Assembly (NCBI GenBank): GCA_019359325.1
Contig: JAHHHN010000004.1
Location: 186,001 to 250,000, forward strand
Reading direction: 5' to 3'
DNA: 64,000 nt
DNA from: Mojavia pulchra JT2-VF2
Lineage (GTDB): Bacteria > Cyanobacteriota > Cyanobacteriia > Cyanobacteriales > Nostocaceae
Part shown: piece by piece, positions 25,886-35,473 of the stretch
Numbering within the stretch: position 1 is the first letter of the stretch
Layout of the letters: every line of letters begins with the position of its first letter
The notes under the pieces: generated by a model
Database searches by the model: none
Told to the model about the DNA's origin: nothing
Seen by the model: only the letters and a program-made list of their open reading frames with translations
Made by a program: the position numbers and the translations under genes

Positions 25886-27397
25886 ATGAAAGAAGAGCTC
25901 AATATCCTAATTCAAGCTCAATACCCTCTAATCTACCTTGTGACCTCCGAGGAAGAGCGGGCTGAGCAGGGAATTTCCACAATCGCCCAGTTATTAAAGC
26001 CCCAACGCCGAGTATTTGTTTGGACAGTAACTCACGGCATCGTGGAGTATGGTCAACCCCGGAATGTCACCCAACACAACACTGTTTCTCCAGAAGCAGC
26101 GATTGAGTGGATTATCCGGCATAAAGAACCCGGTATATTTATTCTTAAAGATTTACATCCTTTTATAGATGCGCCTGCAACAACAAGATCGTTACGTGAT
26201 GCGATCGCTAGTTTTAAAGGCTCTCCGAAAAATATAATTTTAATGTCGCCGGTGCAGCAAGTGCCCATTGAGCTGGAAAAGGAAGTCGTAGTTCTTGACT
26301 TTCAATTACCAGATATGGCTGAACTAAATAAAGTTCTAACTCACCACTTGGATCAAAACCGTGGGCGACGCTTAACCACAGAGGCGCGAGAAAAGCTTCT
26401 AAGAGCAGCCTTAGGTCTAACTAAAGACGAAGCCGAAAAAGTATATCGTAAGGCACAGGTAACTACAGGGCGGCTGACGGAAGATGAAGTAGATATAGTT
26501 TTATCTGAGAAAAAACAGCTTATTCGGCGCAATGGTATACTAGAATACATTGAAGAGGATGAAACCATTGACGCAGTAGGCGGCTTAGAAGAACTGAAAA
26601 AGTGGCTCAAGCAACGCTCTAATGCTTTTACAGAAAAAGCGAGAGAGTATGGGTTACCTCAGCCAAAAGGGATGCTAATTTTAGGAGTTCCAGGTTGCGG
26701 TAAGTCATTGATTGCTAAAACTACTTCTCGACTGTGGGGGTTACCAATTTTACGCCTAGATATGGGTAGAGTCTACGACGGCTCAATGGTGGGTCGAAGT
26801 GAGGCAAACTTGCGTAATGCTCTAAAAACAGCAGAATCAATTTCCCCAACGATTCTGTTTATCGATGAGTTAGATAAATCTTTTGCTGGTAGTGCTGGTT
26901 CTGGTGATTCTGATGGTGGCACTTCCAGTCGGATATTCGGCTCTTTCCTAACCTGGATGCAGGAAAAGAAATCTCCAGTGTTCGTCATGGCAACTGCTAA
27001 TAGAGTAGAACGCTTGCCTGGAGAATTTTTAAGAAAAGGGCGTTTTGATGAAATTTTCTTTGTGGATCTGCCCACTCCTGAAGAACGTCAAGATATTTTC
27101 AATATCCACTTGACGAAGCGTCGTGAAGACATCACTAGATTTGATTTAGAGCAACTAGCTAAAATGTCTGATGGCTTTTCTGGGGCAGAGATTGAACAAG
27201 CGATCGTTGCGGCAATGTACGAAGCTTTTGCCCAAGATCGAGAGTTCACCCAATTAGATATTATTGCTGCACTGAAGGCAACACTGCCACTGTCTCGTAC
27301 CATGCAAGAACAGGTAACGGCCCTAAGAGACTGGGCCAGACAGCGAGCAAGACCCGCAGCATCCTCCGTTGCTGAATATCAGCGAATGGAGTTTTAA
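25886..27397 (+). CDS. ycf46: Ycf46-family AAA+ ATPase
   Basis: A 503-residue AAA+ protein, a usual length for Ycf46. An N-terminal degenerate ATPase-like part (1-215) is followed by the active module: Walker A GVPGCGKS, Walker B ILFIDELDKS, sensor-1 ATANRVE, arginine finger RKGRFDEIFF and sensor-2 GFSGAEIEQAI. A Gly/Ser-rich insert (SAGSGDSDGG) follows Walker B. Ycf46 is conserved in cyanobacteria and some plastids; it has been linked to carbon-uptake regulation, but its substrate is not settled. It sits between the RHH gene and ycf35. The last residues (RPAASSVAEYQRMEF) are a variable tail. Confidence 0.92.
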   Translation: MKEELNILIQAQYPLIYLVTSEEERAEQGISTIAQLLKPQRRVFVWTVTHGIVEYGQPRNVTQHNTVSPEAAIEWIIRHKEPGIFILKDLHPFIDAPATTRSLRDAIASFKGSPKNIILMSPVQQVPIELEKEVVVLDFQLPDMAELNKVLTHHLDQNRGRRLTTEAREKLLRAALGLTKDEAEKVYRKAQVTTGRLTEDEVDIVLSEKKQLIRRNGILEYIEEDETIDAVGGLEELKKWLKQRSNAFTEKAREYGLPQPKGMLILGVPGCGKSLIAKTTSRLWGLPILRLDMGRVYDGSMVGRSEANLRNALKTAESISPTILFIDELDKSFAGSAGSGDSDGGTSSRIFGSFLTWMQEKKSPVFVMATANRVERLPGEFLRKGRFDEIFFVDLPTPEERQDIFNIHLTKRREDITRFDLEQLAKMSDGFSGAEIEQAIVAAMYEAFAQDREFTQLDIIAALKATLPLSRTMQEQVTALRDWARQRARPAASSVAEYQRMEF

Positions 27398-27399
27398 AA

Positions 27400-27446
27400 G
27401 CTTTCTCCTGTTAACCCAGGAGGAAAGGCTAGCTGAAAATGCTAGC
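27400..27446 (+). other. Two hairpins between ycf46 and ycf35
   Basis: Stem 1 pairs GCTTTCTCCTG with CAGGAGGAAAGGC; stem 2 pairs GCTAGC with GCTAGC. Neither is followed by a U-run, so they are more likely an RNA-processing, stabilising or leader structure than a terminator. The ycf35 ribosome site (GGAGG) follows about 80 bases later. Confidence 0.45.
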
Positions 27447-27539
27447 AGTTGTGACAAAATAGCCGCCTCCACCTAAGCGCGGCTTCCCCAAAACAAACCG
27501 TTGTCGTTTTTCTCAATCTTCTCTCTGGAGGAAACCCAA

Positions 27540-27890
27540 ATGTCTCATTTTAGCACTCTGCGCACCAAGATCACCGATGCAGAAATCCTCAAGGCTTCCC
27601 TGCGTGACCTAGGCATCAGCGTGAAGACTGAAGCTGATGTTCGTGGTTATAACGGTCAGCGCGTCCGTTCCGACATTGTTGCTGTATTGGAAGGCGAATA
27701 TGACCTCGGTTGGTCTCGCAATAGCGATGGTTCTTTTGACCTAATCGCTGACCTGTGGGGCGTTGCTAAGAAGCACAACCAAACTGAGTTGATCAATTCC
27801 ATCAACCAAAAGTATGCCGTTAACAAGACTTTGGCTGAAGTAAAACAGCGCGGTCTGCAAAACGCCAATGTCAAGTTGGTATTGCAATAG
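27540..27890 (+). CDS. ycf35: DUF1257 protein, Ycf35 family
   Basis: A 116-residue protein beginning MSHFSTLRTKITDAEILKAS, the invariant start of Ycf35. I chose the ATG at 27540 because GGAGG stands 11 bases upstream and homologues begin here; the frame opens 13 codons earlier without support. The rest (VKTEADVRGYNGQ, IVAVLEGEYDLGWSRN) is typical. The family is conserved in cyanobacteria and red-lineage plastids, and the function is unknown. Codon choice looks optimised (few rare codons), suggesting strong expression. It is last in the RHH-ycf46-ycf35 group and followed by two terminators. Confidence 0.92.
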   Translation: MSHFSTLRTKITDAEILKASLRDLGISVKTEADVRGYNGQRVRSDIVAVLEGEYDLGWSRNSDGSFDLIADLWGVAKKHNQTELINSINQKYAVNKTLAEVKQRGLQNANVKLVLQ

Positions 27891-27919
27891 CAACTTCTCT
27901 GCGCGTTCCCAAAGCTGAA

Positions 27920-27957
27920 CGGGTTAACCAAGTAAATAGCGGTTAGCCCGCTTTTTT
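27920..27957 (+). terminator. Terminator after ycf35 (first of two)
   Basis: The stem CGGGTTAACC / GGTTAGCCCG has one G-U pair and an 11-base loop, followed by CTTTTTT. Confidence 0.85.
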
Positions 27958-27958
27958 A

Positions 27959-27997
27959 TCAGGACTGAGATGTAAATCCCAGTCCTGATTTTTTTTA
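27959..27997 (+). terminator. Second, back-to-back terminator after ycf35
   Basis: A perfect 9-bp stem TCAGGACTG / CAGTCCTGA with a 12-base loop is followed by eight or more T. Two strong terminators in tandem imply a highly expressed upstream transcript that must not read into the convergent gene. Confidence 0.85.
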
Positions 27998-28004
27998 GTG
28001 CTAT

Positions 28005-28520
28005 TTATGCACCTGTTGGTTGTGTATAACCTTGAATATTTTCCGGCTCAAACTGACGCAGCACACGAGTTGCCTGACGCGTTAGTTCTTCTGTACCCTT
28101 CACCACGATCAAATACTTGCCTGCATTGAGACGATTCCGATAAGGCAAAGCATCTCCACTACCTTCGGTTAGACCTACGCCACCTCCAACAAAGTAGGCA
28201 CCTAATGCACCAGAAATGGCCCCCAAAAGCCCACCAATAATGTGATTACCAACATTACCAATTGCTGGAAAGATTTCGATACCACTTAAAATGTTGAAAG
28301 CATAACCCGCAGCAAATCCGAAGGGTACAAGCCAGTAAAATAAGCGTTTTGCTCCTTTACGAGCTTGTTGGCTAGGGTCAATTAACCCATACTCATCAGC
28401 ACTTTTATAGCCACTGCCTAAAATGTCAATTTGGTTGCCAGATAAACCTTCTTTTGCCAGAGCAGAGTAAGCTGCTTCGGCCTGCATCCGGTCTGGTAAA
28501 ACTGCAACAAGATAATTCAT
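28005..28520 (-). CDS. Glycine-zipper membrane protein, probable stress-related
   Basis: A 171-residue protein starting at the ATG at 28520 with GAGGCAG about 7 bases upstream; the frame is open further but homologue-like sequence begins MNYLVAVLPDRMQAEAAYSAL. The N-terminal 45 residues resemble the small alpha/beta modules of 'general stress protein 17M'-type proteins. They are followed by a hydrophobic, Gly-rich pair of membrane segments (LFYWLVPFGFAAGYAF and IIGGLLGAISGALGAYFVGG). The C-terminal KYLIVVKGTEELTRQATRVLRQ again resembles the N-terminal module. Function unknown. It is convergent with ycf35, and the heme catalase gene lies upstream on the same strand. Confidence 0.65.
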   Translation of the reverse strand: MNYLVAVLPDRMQAEAAYSALAKEGLSGNQIDILGSGYKSADEYGLIDPSQQARKGAKRLFYWLVPFGFAAGYAFNILSGIEIFPAIGNVGNHIIGGLLGAISGALGAYFVGGGVGLTEGSGDALPYRNRLNAGKYLIVVKGTEELTRQATRVLRQFEPENIQGYTQPTGA

Positions 28521-29086
28521 ACACTGCCTCAACTTACTGATGAATGAAAATCGATTGCGGGTTGAAGAAGCAGCATAATCGCTCCTACAACTATGAACGA
28601 TAAGCTGACCCAAAACAAAACTAGATTCAATCGCATTTTGATTTCTCACTCAAATTGAACTATGTGACTATTCTTGCTTCCTACCTTGCAGCAGAAAGAC
28701 CGCCGAGCTGCGATTAAGTAAACTCAACAACACGGTATTTATTGCAGATTAAACAATGCAACATATCAAAACCTCTTCCCAGAGGCTCAATAGCTAATCC
28801 TTCTTTCGTTCTAGCTGGCGATTAGAGGCTAGGGACTGGGAGTTGAGAATTTCTTAAAACGTCTTTTTTCTTCATTTCACCCAAGCAATTATTGAGATGC
28901 GATGTGCATCCCCAGATAGTGTCAAGTTCGCACAAGGCAATTTTGAAAGAATTTGGATAGTTAGCTGAATGAAAAAAGGCGATTGCACACTCCATCAGCA
29001 ATCGCCCCCAATTGGTATGAAAGCTCTACGTTAACCCGTCTGTTCCGCCCACTGATTACAACTCAAACTATGATTGTGACTATAAA
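28521..29086. other. Intergenic region between stress protein and catalase genes
   Basis: 566 bases. Holds the promoter of the 28005-28520 gene, a CTAGGGACTGGGAG fragment of the G-rich dispersed repeat (near 28830) and the catalase terminator (28972-29006). No open frame looks real. Confidence 0.5.
28972..29006 (-). terminator. Terminator of the heme catalase gene
   Basis: A perfect 9-bp stem (GGCGATTGC / GCAATCGCC) with an 11-base loop, followed on the minus strand by TTTTTT. It lies about 80 bases past the catalase stop codon. Confidence 0.85.
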
Positions 29087-30604
29087 TCACGACATCATGT
29101 GTTCTTTGTTTTGCTTAAGCCCTTCTCGCACTCGTGTACCGTATTCTGCATCGCATTGCATGAGGTGTTCTAGCATACGCTCTTGAATATGTGGTTCGCA
29201 CTTATTGAGTGCTGTTACAAGGTTGAGAATCAAGTCATCACGCTCATCGTCGTGAAAGCTACGATAACGCTCGCCAGCTTGCTGATAATCGTTGGTTCTG
29301 CTGATTTTCTGGCGGATGACTGGGCCTTGAACATAGGGCGTGTGGTCTTTGCCCGATTTCGGTGCTTCTTTCAGCCCGCCCAAACTGCTTGGCTCGTAGT
29401 TCACATGAGGGTTCTCGCCTGCTTCAATACCATCAACACGGTAAGTCATCTGACCATCGCGCTGATTAGTTGCAACGTGTGTTTTCGATTGATTAATTGG
29501 TAACTGAAGATAATTAGCACCCACACGGTGACGTTGAGCATCAGAGTAAGAGAACGTCCGACCTTGCAGCAATTTGTCGTCTGAAAAGTCTAACCCATCG
29601 ACTAACACCCCTGTACCAAAGGCGGCTTGTTCAACCTCAGCAAAATAGTTGACAGGGTTTTTGTCGAGTACCACTCGTCCGATCGCTAACAATGGAAATT
29701 GGTCTGTAGGCCAGATTTTAGTTGGATCTAACGGATCGAAATCAAGTTCAGGGTGTTCATCATCGGACATGATTTGGACACAAAATTCCCATTCAGGATA
29801 CTCGCCTTGTTCGATCGCCTCATACAGATCCTGAGTCGCATGGTTAAAGTTTTTCGCTTGGATTTCCTCAGCCTGAGCTTGAGTTAAGCACTTAACTCCT
29901 TGCTTAGGCAAAAAGAAATACTTGACAAGGTGTCCTACACCATCAGAGTTAACCATTTTATAGGTGTTGACGCCTGAGCCTTCCATATAGCGGTAACTTG
30001 CAGGAATTCCCCACGGGCTGAACAGCCACGTAATCATGTGCATAGCTTCGGGGGTGTGGCTGATGAAATCAAAGATCCGGTTGGGATCTTGACGGTTTGT
30101 TACCGGGTCTGGTTTGAAAGCGTGAACCAAATCGGGAAACTTAATGGGATCTCGGATAAAAAATACTTTCAGGTTGTTCCCGACCAAATCCCAGTTACCA
30201 TCTTCAGTGTAAAACTTGATGGCAAACCCACGTGGGTCGCGGAGTGTTTCGGGTGAATGACCGCCGTGAATGACCGTTGAAAAACGAATAAATACAGGCG
30301 TAATTTTGCCTTTTTCCTGAAAAAGCTTGGCACGTGTGTATTTGCTCACAGGTTCATCGCCGATTGTGCCATAAGCTTCAAAATAGCCATGAGCGCCTGC
30401 TCCTCGTGCATGAACGACCCGCTCCGGGATGCGTTCACGATCAAAATGGGTAATTTTTTCCAGAAAGTTGTAGTTTTCAAGTACCGTGGGGCCTCTGTCA
30501 CCAACAGTCCGTGTATTTTGGTTATCAGAGATTGGATGACCCTGACGGTTGGTTAAAATTCTCTCTTCGTTACCCAACTCATCCGTTCTTTGGTTGTCTG
30601 CCAT
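29087..30604 (-). CDS. Monofunctional heme catalase
   Basis: A 505-residue, clade-3-sized catalase that degrades hydrogen peroxide. Catalytic His is in [15 protein letters not shown], the distal Asn in RDPIKFPD / [10 protein letters not shown] context, and the proximal heme Tyr ligand in [20 protein letters not shown]-binding-type residues of small-subunit catalases may lie near the C-terminal third. The N-terminal tail ([25 protein letters not shown]) is cytoplasmic in character; no signal peptide. Monofunctional heme catalases are patchy in cyanobacteria, many of which rely on KatG or manganese catalase. The upstream region is AT-rich with only a weak ribosome site. Confidence 0.95.
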   Translation of the reverse strand: MADNQRTDELGNEERILTNRQGHPISDNQNTRTVGDRGPTVLENYNFLEKITHFDRERIPERVVHARGAGAHGYFEAYGTIGDEPVSKYTRAKLFQEKGKITPVFIRFSTVIHGGHSPETLRDPRGFAIKFYTEDGNWDLVGNNLKVFFIRDPIKFPDLVHAFKPDPVTNRQDPNRIFDFISHTPEAMHMITWLFSPWGIPASYRYMEGSGVNTYKMVNSDGVGHLVKYFFLPKQGVKCLTQAQAEEIQAKNFNHATQDLYEAIEQGEYPEWEFCVQIMSDDEHPELDFDPLDPTKIWPTDQFPLLAIGRVVLDKNPVNYFAEVEQAAFGTGVLVDGLDFSDDKLLQGRTFSYSDAQRHRVGANYLQLPINQSKTHVATNQRDGQMTYRVDGIEAGENPHVNYEPSSLGGLKEAPKSGKDHTPYVQGPVIRQKISRTNDYQQAGERYRSFHDDERDDLILNLVTALNKCEPHIQERMLEHLMQCDAEYGTRVREGLKQNKEHMMS

Positions 30605-30900
30605 ATGGATTTAAATACTCAGCTTTGTTTCCCAAGGCTGGCACGCTGATAGCGTCAGAACTCTTAAGCAAGTGACTAAGGGTTCCATTACCTTTACTTT
30701 GAAAAATAATTGCTAGTATTTTTTCGAGCCTCTACCTAAAGCATTGCTTACCCAAATGTAATACTTTATAAACTTCTACCTAAAGATGGTATGCATTAGG
30801 ATGTAGCAGCGATCGCTTGCAAAACTTAGATTAAGAATGCGAAATCATGCATTTAACTAATGGAGTTAACAATCTAACTTTCTCTTGTTAACCTCAGCCA

Positions 30901-31500
30901 ATGAAAAAATTACCTTTTATCGGAGCTAGTCTGTTTGTTGTACTTGGCGCTTACGGCTTTAGCGCGTCCCACGGCGCTAATTTGAATCAAAATCACATTT
31001 CTGCATTCTTCCCTAAAAATCAAGTGCAGTCGGCTCAAAATAAATCAAAGTTTAAACCAGATCCAGATAATCCCAACTATTTGCGCGATTATGGCTTTTC
31101 TACGCCATTACCTCAAACTGGCAAGGTGACGATTCGTCGTTCTTTGCGAGAATTCAAGCGCAACCAAATGTTTAAGTCTTGTCCTGCTAATTCTAATTTG
31201 TATGCCTATGCGGAAAGTACGAATTATCAGGTAGAAATTTGTACTAAAGAAAAGACTTATAACCAACCTAAATATTACCTGAGCCGCGCGAAGAATGGCA
31301 AAAGTAGCCTTACCATTACAAGTAAGGATGAAGACGCAGCATATCAATTAATTTTTAATAATAATGGATACACTTATTCCATTTATCGAGACGGTGGGGG
31401 CCCCCAAAATGCCATTAATGCTTATCTAGAGGTGACACGTCCCGATGGTAAAACTATTGGTGAAGCGCTACTGTATCTCTACGAAAGACCCAGCAATTGA
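30901..31500 (+). CDS. Secreted hypothetical protein
   Basis: A 199-residue protein with a signal peptide (MKKLPFIGASLFVVLGAYGFSASHG). The mature part is polar and Lys/Asn/Tyr-rich, with two cysteines (KSCPANS and EICTKEK) that could form a disulfide. The C-terminal half (YLSRAKNGKSSLTITSKDEDAAYQLIFNNNGYTYSIYRDGGGPQNAINAYLEVTRPDG) looks like a beta sandwich or barrel. No family recognised. It is single, with a MITE-like repeat directly downstream. Confidence 0.7.
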   Translation: MKKLPFIGASLFVVLGAYGFSASHGANLNQNHISAFFPKNQVQSAQNKSKFKPDPDNPNYLRDYGFSTPLPQTGKVTIRRSLREFKRNQMFKSCPANSNLYAYAESTNYQVEICTKEKTYNQPKYYLSRAKNGKSSLTITSKDEDAAYQLIFNNNGYTYSIYRDGGGPQNAINAYLEVTRPDGKTIGEALLYLYERPSN

Positions 31501-31521
31501 TATACCTAAACAAAATTAATT

Positions 31522-31650
31522 ATATAGCAATCCGATTTGATTTCTGAATCACTCGTAGAGGTAAGGGACTGGGGATTGGGGACTGGGGACTGGGAAGAAG
31601 GAATAAAGGTGTACTGAATTTTGTTCAAAAATCAAATATGAGTCCTATAT
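31522..31650. mobile_element. MITE-like element with TTTGATTT-type ends and internal STRR
   Basis: Left end ATATAGCAATCCGATTTGAT (31522 on) and right end (reverse-complemented) ATATAGGACTCATATTTGAT agree at 22 of 27 positions. The interior carries four G-rich heptamers (GGGACTG, GGGATTG, GGGACTG, GGGACTG; 31565-31592). A one-ended relative lies near 527-609. TA dinucleotides at the borders suggest an IS630/Tc1-type target, which is inference. Confidence 0.6.
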
Positions 31651-31763
31651 ATTCTCTAGGCTGTTACCCGTTCCCAGCAATTAAAGGAAGAATTTGACAT
31701 CAGTAATGAGCAAATCAATCATTTACATGGGATGCTGGTTGATCGATTAGTGAGTAATTGCAG

Positions 31764-32687
31764 ATGTCTGTTGTTTCTGGTGTCACTGTTACTATTCCCG
31801 CGACCACTGCGAATCTGGGGCCTGGTTTTGACTGTATCGGTGCTGCTTTAACGCTATACAACGAGTTTAAGTTCACTCGCCTAGAAGCAGGTGGATTAAC
31901 AATTAATGTCACAGGTGTAGAAGCTGAACGAGTAAAAACTGATGAAAGTAATTTGGTCTATGAAGCGTTTCTCAAGTTTTATCGTCATTTAGAGCAGACA
32001 CCGCCATCAGTGAAAATTGAAATCCAGTTGGGTGTGCCGTTGGCGCGGGGTTTAGGTAGTTCGGCAACGGCAATTGTTGCTGGGTTAGTTGCTGCGAATC
32101 AGCTAGCGGGTGCGCCTCTGTCTCAATTGCAGGTGATGGAATTAGCGATCGCTATGGAAGGACACCCCGATAACGTCGTACCAGCTTTATTGGGGGGATG
32201 TCGTCTTGCTGCTACCAGTGATGCAGGCTGGGAAATTTGTGATGTTCCCTGGCATAAAGATGTTGTGCCGATAGTAGGAATTCCTGATTTTGAACTATCA
32301 ACAAAAGAAGCGCGACGGGTATTGCCAACCGAGGTGAGTCGTGCGGATGCGATTTTTAATACTGCCCATTTAGGATTATTGTTGCGCGGTTTGGAAACTG
32401 GCAAGGGAGAATGGTTAAGGGCCGCTTTGCAAGATAGATTGCATCAGCCTTATCGAAAAGCTTTGATTCCTGGATACGATGCTGTTAATGCTGCGGCTGT
32501 GGCTGCTGGTGCTTATGGCATGGTAATTAGTGGTGCGGGGCCGACGCTGTTGGCTTTAGCAGATGTAGGACACTCCCAAGCTGTTGAAGCCGCGATCGCC
32601 AATGCTTGGCACGAAGCCGGAATTACAGCTGTTGTGCGATCGCTTTCTGTTGATACTCAAGGTGCAAGAACCTTTCACGAAGGATAA
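31764..32687 (+). CDS. thrB: Homoserine kinase
   Basis: A 307-residue GHMP-family kinase that phosphorylates homoserine on the way to threonine. The N-terminal VTIPATTANLGPGFDCIG and the ATP-binding GHMP motif PLARGLGSSATAIVAGL are diagnostic, as is the C-terminal MVISGAGPTLLAL. The ATG at 31764 was preferred over the TTG two codons earlier because homologues start at this point. It is followed after 9 bases by the coiled-coil gene, so the two are probably co-transcribed. HIP1 sites lie within the gene. Confidence 0.95.
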   Translation: MSVVSGVTVTIPATTANLGPGFDCIGAALTLYNEFKFTRLEAGGLTINVTGVEAERVKTDESNLVYEAFLKFYRHLEQTPPSVKIEIQLGVPLARGLGSSATAIVAGLVAANQLAGAPLSQLQVMELAIAMEGHPDNVVPALLGGCRLAATSDAGWEICDVPWHKDVVPIVGIPDFELSTKEARRVLPTEVSRADAIFNTAHLGLLLRGLETGKGEWLRAALQDRLHQPYRKALIPGYDAVNAAAVAAGAYGMVISGAGPTLLALADVGHSQAVEAAIANAWHEAGITAVVRSLSVDTQGARTFHEG

Positions 32688-32696
32688 ACCGGAATT

Positions 32697-33206
32697 ATGG
32701 AGCAAATTCAGGCAGAAATAGCGGCGCTTCGCAATCAAATTCAAGCTCTTCAGCAAGAACGTGTTGCTCTCACTACTGATAATGTGATTTCTGGAAAAGA
32801 TGATTCACCTCTAAAAATAGCTGAGGCTTACCGTCGCTACGCTAGGGAAAATCCGCAATTGGCTGTGGAACTCAAAGGCATTGATGATGCGATCGCTGCC
32901 TTGGAAGTTCAGTTGCAACAAAAACAAACCGAATTCGCACGTTGGCAAATTGAATCAAAACAACTTAATCAAGAGCAGCAGCTAGAGGAAGCGAGAAAAG
33001 TTGCTCAGGTTCATGCTCAACGCATTAATCAACTAGCAGGCGAACTGGCTAAGGAAATCCGCCTATTGAAGACTTGCGCCGATCAGCTTAGTCCAATGTA
33101 TTGGCAAGTTTATTACAAACCCTTCATTACCGGGTTCAAAACGATCTCGGTTCCTCATGTGCGCTCCGATGGGGATGTCTGGACAATTGTTAACCGCATC
33201 GTCTAA
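32697..33206 (+). CDS. Coiled-coil protein of unknown function
   Basis: A 169-residue soluble protein with two long helical regions (1-25 and 60-120) rich in Gln/Glu/Leu heptads (IQAEIAALRNQIQALQQER; QQKQTEFARWQIESKQLNQ), ending in a compact conserved-looking tail (LSPMYWQVYYKPFITGFKTI). No enzyme motif. It starts 9 bases after thrB and is probably translated from the same mRNA. A terminator follows at 33345. Confidence 0.65.
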   Translation: MEQIQAEIAALRNQIQALQQERVALTTDNVISGKDDSPLKIAEAYRRYARENPQLAVELKGIDDAIAALEVQLQQKQTEFARWQIESKQLNQEQQLEEARKVAQVHAQRINQLAGELAKEIRLLKTCADQLSPMYWQVYYKPFITGFKTISVPHVRSDGDVWTIVNRIV

Positions 33207-33344
33207 CGACTAACTCAACGTCTTATTAACAAATATCTGACTTGAAAAAGTGCGGAGTGCTGAGTCGTAAGTTGAGAATAAGAATTCCTCTTTTTGTCCC
33301 TTTGTACCCACTTCCCAGTTCCCAATCCCCAATACCTTAACTAC

Positions 33345-33371
33345 AAACGGTGGCATGAGCCGCCGTTTTTT
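33345..33371 (+). terminator. Terminator of the thrB transcript
   Basis: The stem AAACGGTGGC / GCCGCCGTTT has a four-base ATGA loop and is followed by a T run (total TTTTTT). Just upstream (33314-33334) are three STRR heptamers of the CCCAATC type. Confidence 0.85.
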
Positions 33372-33542
33372 GTTGACGTTGCAAAAGTTTACAATTAGAA
33401 TAGTGAGCGGCAAATTTTATGAGTATTTATTCTTATCTATTTTGAAAATTTAAGATTCTAGAGAGAAATTCCGTTTACAAAAGTATGAACTCCTTAATAT
33501 AATGTAATTAAAAGCAAAATACAAAAATGATTGTCAAAAGTG

Positions 33543-35156
33543 ATGAATGCTATTGAATTTCCGTGGCTAACGGCCATAATCCTCTTGCCCCTGGTGGCGT
33601 CTCTAGCCATCCCTTTAATCCCAGACAAAGAAGGTAAAACTGTTCGCTGGTACGGTCTGGGGGTTGCGATCGCAGACTTTGCATTAATGATTTGTGCCTT
33701 TTGGTATAACTACGACTTCCACAGTTCCACATTCCAACTTGTAGAAAACTATCCTTGGGTTCCGCAGTTAGGTTTGAACTGGTCTATAGCGGTTGATGGT
33801 CTGTCGATGCCGCTAGTCTTACTAACAGGCTTAATAAACACTCTCGCAATATTCGCGGCTTGGAAGGTTACCAACAAGCCGCGTTTATTTTATGGACTAA
33901 TGCTGGCAATGTATAGCGCCCAGCTTGGCGTGTTTGTTGCCCAAGACTTACTGTTATTCTTCCTGATGTGGGAAATCGAGTTAGTACCTGTGTACTTGTT
34001 GATTTCGATTTGGGGAGGGCAAAACCGTCGTTATGCAGCTACCAAGTTTATTATCTACACCGCTGCTGCATCAATATTTATATTGGTAGCGGGTTTTGCA
34101 ATGGCATTCTCTGGAGATACCGTCAGCTTCGACATGGCAACTCTGGGAATGAAGCAATATCCCAAAGCCTTTGAACTTTTAGTTTACGCAGGTTTCTTAA
34201 TTGCCTTCGGGGTCAAGTTGCCAATTTTCCCTCTACATACATGGCTACCTGATGCCCACGGTGAAGCATCAGCACCTGGTTCGATGATATTGGCAGGTGT
34301 GTTGCTGAAGATGGGCGGTTATGCACTAATTCGCTTCAATATTGAAATGTTGCCTAATGCCCATGTTACCTTTGCGCCAGTGCTGGCTATCTTGGGTGTA
34401 GTAAATATTGTTTACGGTGCTTGTTGCGCCTTTGCTCAAACAAACCTCAAGCGTCGGTTGGCTTACTCTTCAATTGCCCACATGGGGTTTGTATTGATTG
34501 GGATTGCTTCATACACAGAAATCGGCATCAGCGGTGCTGTGCTACAGATGGTTTCCCACGGTTTAATTGCTGCTAGCTTATTCTTCTTATCTGGTGTAAC
34601 TTACGAACGCACCCACACCTTGATGATGGACAAAATGGGCGGTATAGGGAAAGTAATGCCCAAAACCTTTGCTTTATTTACAGCTGGTTCAATGGCTTCT
34701 CTCGCCTTACCTGGGATGAGTGGATTTGTTGGTGAATTGATGGTGTTTCTAGGTATCGCCAGCAGTGATGTTTACAGTTCCAGCTTCAAGGTTGTAGTTG
34801 TGCTATTGTCAGCAGTGGGCGTAATTTTGACTCCAATTTACTTACTGTCGATGCTGCGTCAAGTCTTCTACGGCAAGCAAAGCGAAGAATTACATCTAGA
34901 TGCTGTAGTACTTGATGTCAAACCCCGTGAATTGTTTATTACTTCCTGTTTGATAGTTCCTATCATCGGTATTGGCTTCTATCCCAAGTTGGTAACACAG
35001 ACTTATGATGTGAAGGCAGTGGAATTAGCAGCCCATGCTCGCCAAGTTCTACCAGTTGTTGCTCACCAGCAACCATCAAGCCTGTACTCACGTCTTTTTC
35101 AAGCACCAACATTGGCTGCTTCTCAAGTTGAAAGTTTAGTTAATATTGCTGAGTAA
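33543..35156 (+). CDS. ndhD: NAD(P)H-quinone oxidoreductase chain 4 (NdhD)
   Basis: A 537-residue polytopic membrane protein of NDH-1, the thylakoid complex used in respiration and cyclic electron flow. The proton-pumping antiporter-like core is evident: [18 protein letters not shown] (membrane Glu), [19 protein letters not shown], the conserved Lys helix around [16 protein letters not shown], and [19 protein letters not shown] set the start at the ATG at 33543 ([17 protein letters not shown]), as in homologues. It stands alone without ndhF, as for several ndhD copies in Nostoc. It looks like the D1/D2 respiratory type rather than the D3/D4 CO2-uptake type; that subtype call is tentative. Confidence 0.95.
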   Translation: MNAIEFPWLTAIILLPLVASLAIPLIPDKEGKTVRWYGLGVAIADFALMICAFWYNYDFHSSTFQLVENYPWVPQLGLNWSIAVDGLSMPLVLLTGLINTLAIFAAWKVTNKPRLFYGLMLAMYSAQLGVFVAQDLLLFFLMWEIELVPVYLLISIWGGQNRRYAATKFIIYTAAASIFILVAGFAMAFSGDTVSFDMATLGMKQYPKAFELLVYAGFLIAFGVKLPIFPLHTWLPDAHGEASAPGSMILAGVLLKMGGYALIRFNIEMLPNAHVTFAPVLAILGVVNIVYGACCAFAQTNLKRRLAYSSIAHMGFVLIGIASYTEIGISGAVLQMVSHGLIAASLFFLSGVTYERTHTLMMDKMGGIGKVMPKTFALFTAGSMASLALPGMSGFVGELMVFLGIASSDVYSSSFKVVVVLLSAVGVILTPIYLLSMLRQVFYGKQSEELHLDAVVLDVKPRELFITSCLIVPIIGIGFYPKLVTQTYDVKAVELAAHARQVLPVVAHQQPSSLYSRLFQAPTLAASQVESLVNIAE

Positions 35157-35208
35157 ATATATTTTTCAAGAAGGGTGCTGCAAGTAAATTCTAATATGAG
35201 GGGAATAT

Positions 35209-35240
35209 AGGGGTGGTTACATAACCACCCCTAAAATTTT
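35209..35240 (+). terminator. Terminator after ndhD
   Basis: A near-perfect 11-bp palindrome AGGGGTGGTTA / TAACCACCCCT with a 2-base centre, followed by AAAATTTT. The T-run is short but the stem is very strong. Confidence 0.7.
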
Positions 35241-35473
35241 GGGCATTGTAGTCATGCTCTTAAATACTCATCTCTATTTTTAACTGCGATCGCAGCTGCT
35301 CTCAACGATGAATGCGAACACTCAACTGTCTCGGAACGAGAATCACCCTGCCAAAATCCCCGTAACGTAGCTTTAGAGGTATGAGCATCCTGTTCTAATA
35401 ACAAGATTTTGACAGATTTTTATAAATTAAATTCTGAGTTTGATTGCTATTTTTATCGCCGCTTCAATCCTAT
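35241..35473. other. Gap between ndhD terminator and the DUF262 gene
   Basis: Contains one HIP1-like site (35286). On the minus strand, an open stretch without good start ends near 35262 and encodes about 45 residues including AAAIAVKNRDEYLRA; it could be a decayed gene end but I cannot name it. Confidence 0.3.

Noticed and set aside
31683-31760. Open stretch just before thrB (EEFDISNEQINHLHGMLVDRL)
   Set aside because: No start, overlaps the MITE border and continues into thrB in the wrong frame.
35262-35410. Minus-strand open stretch ending AAAIAVKNRDEYLRA
   Set aside because: Protein-like but no start codon context or recognised family; could be a remnant, not asserted.
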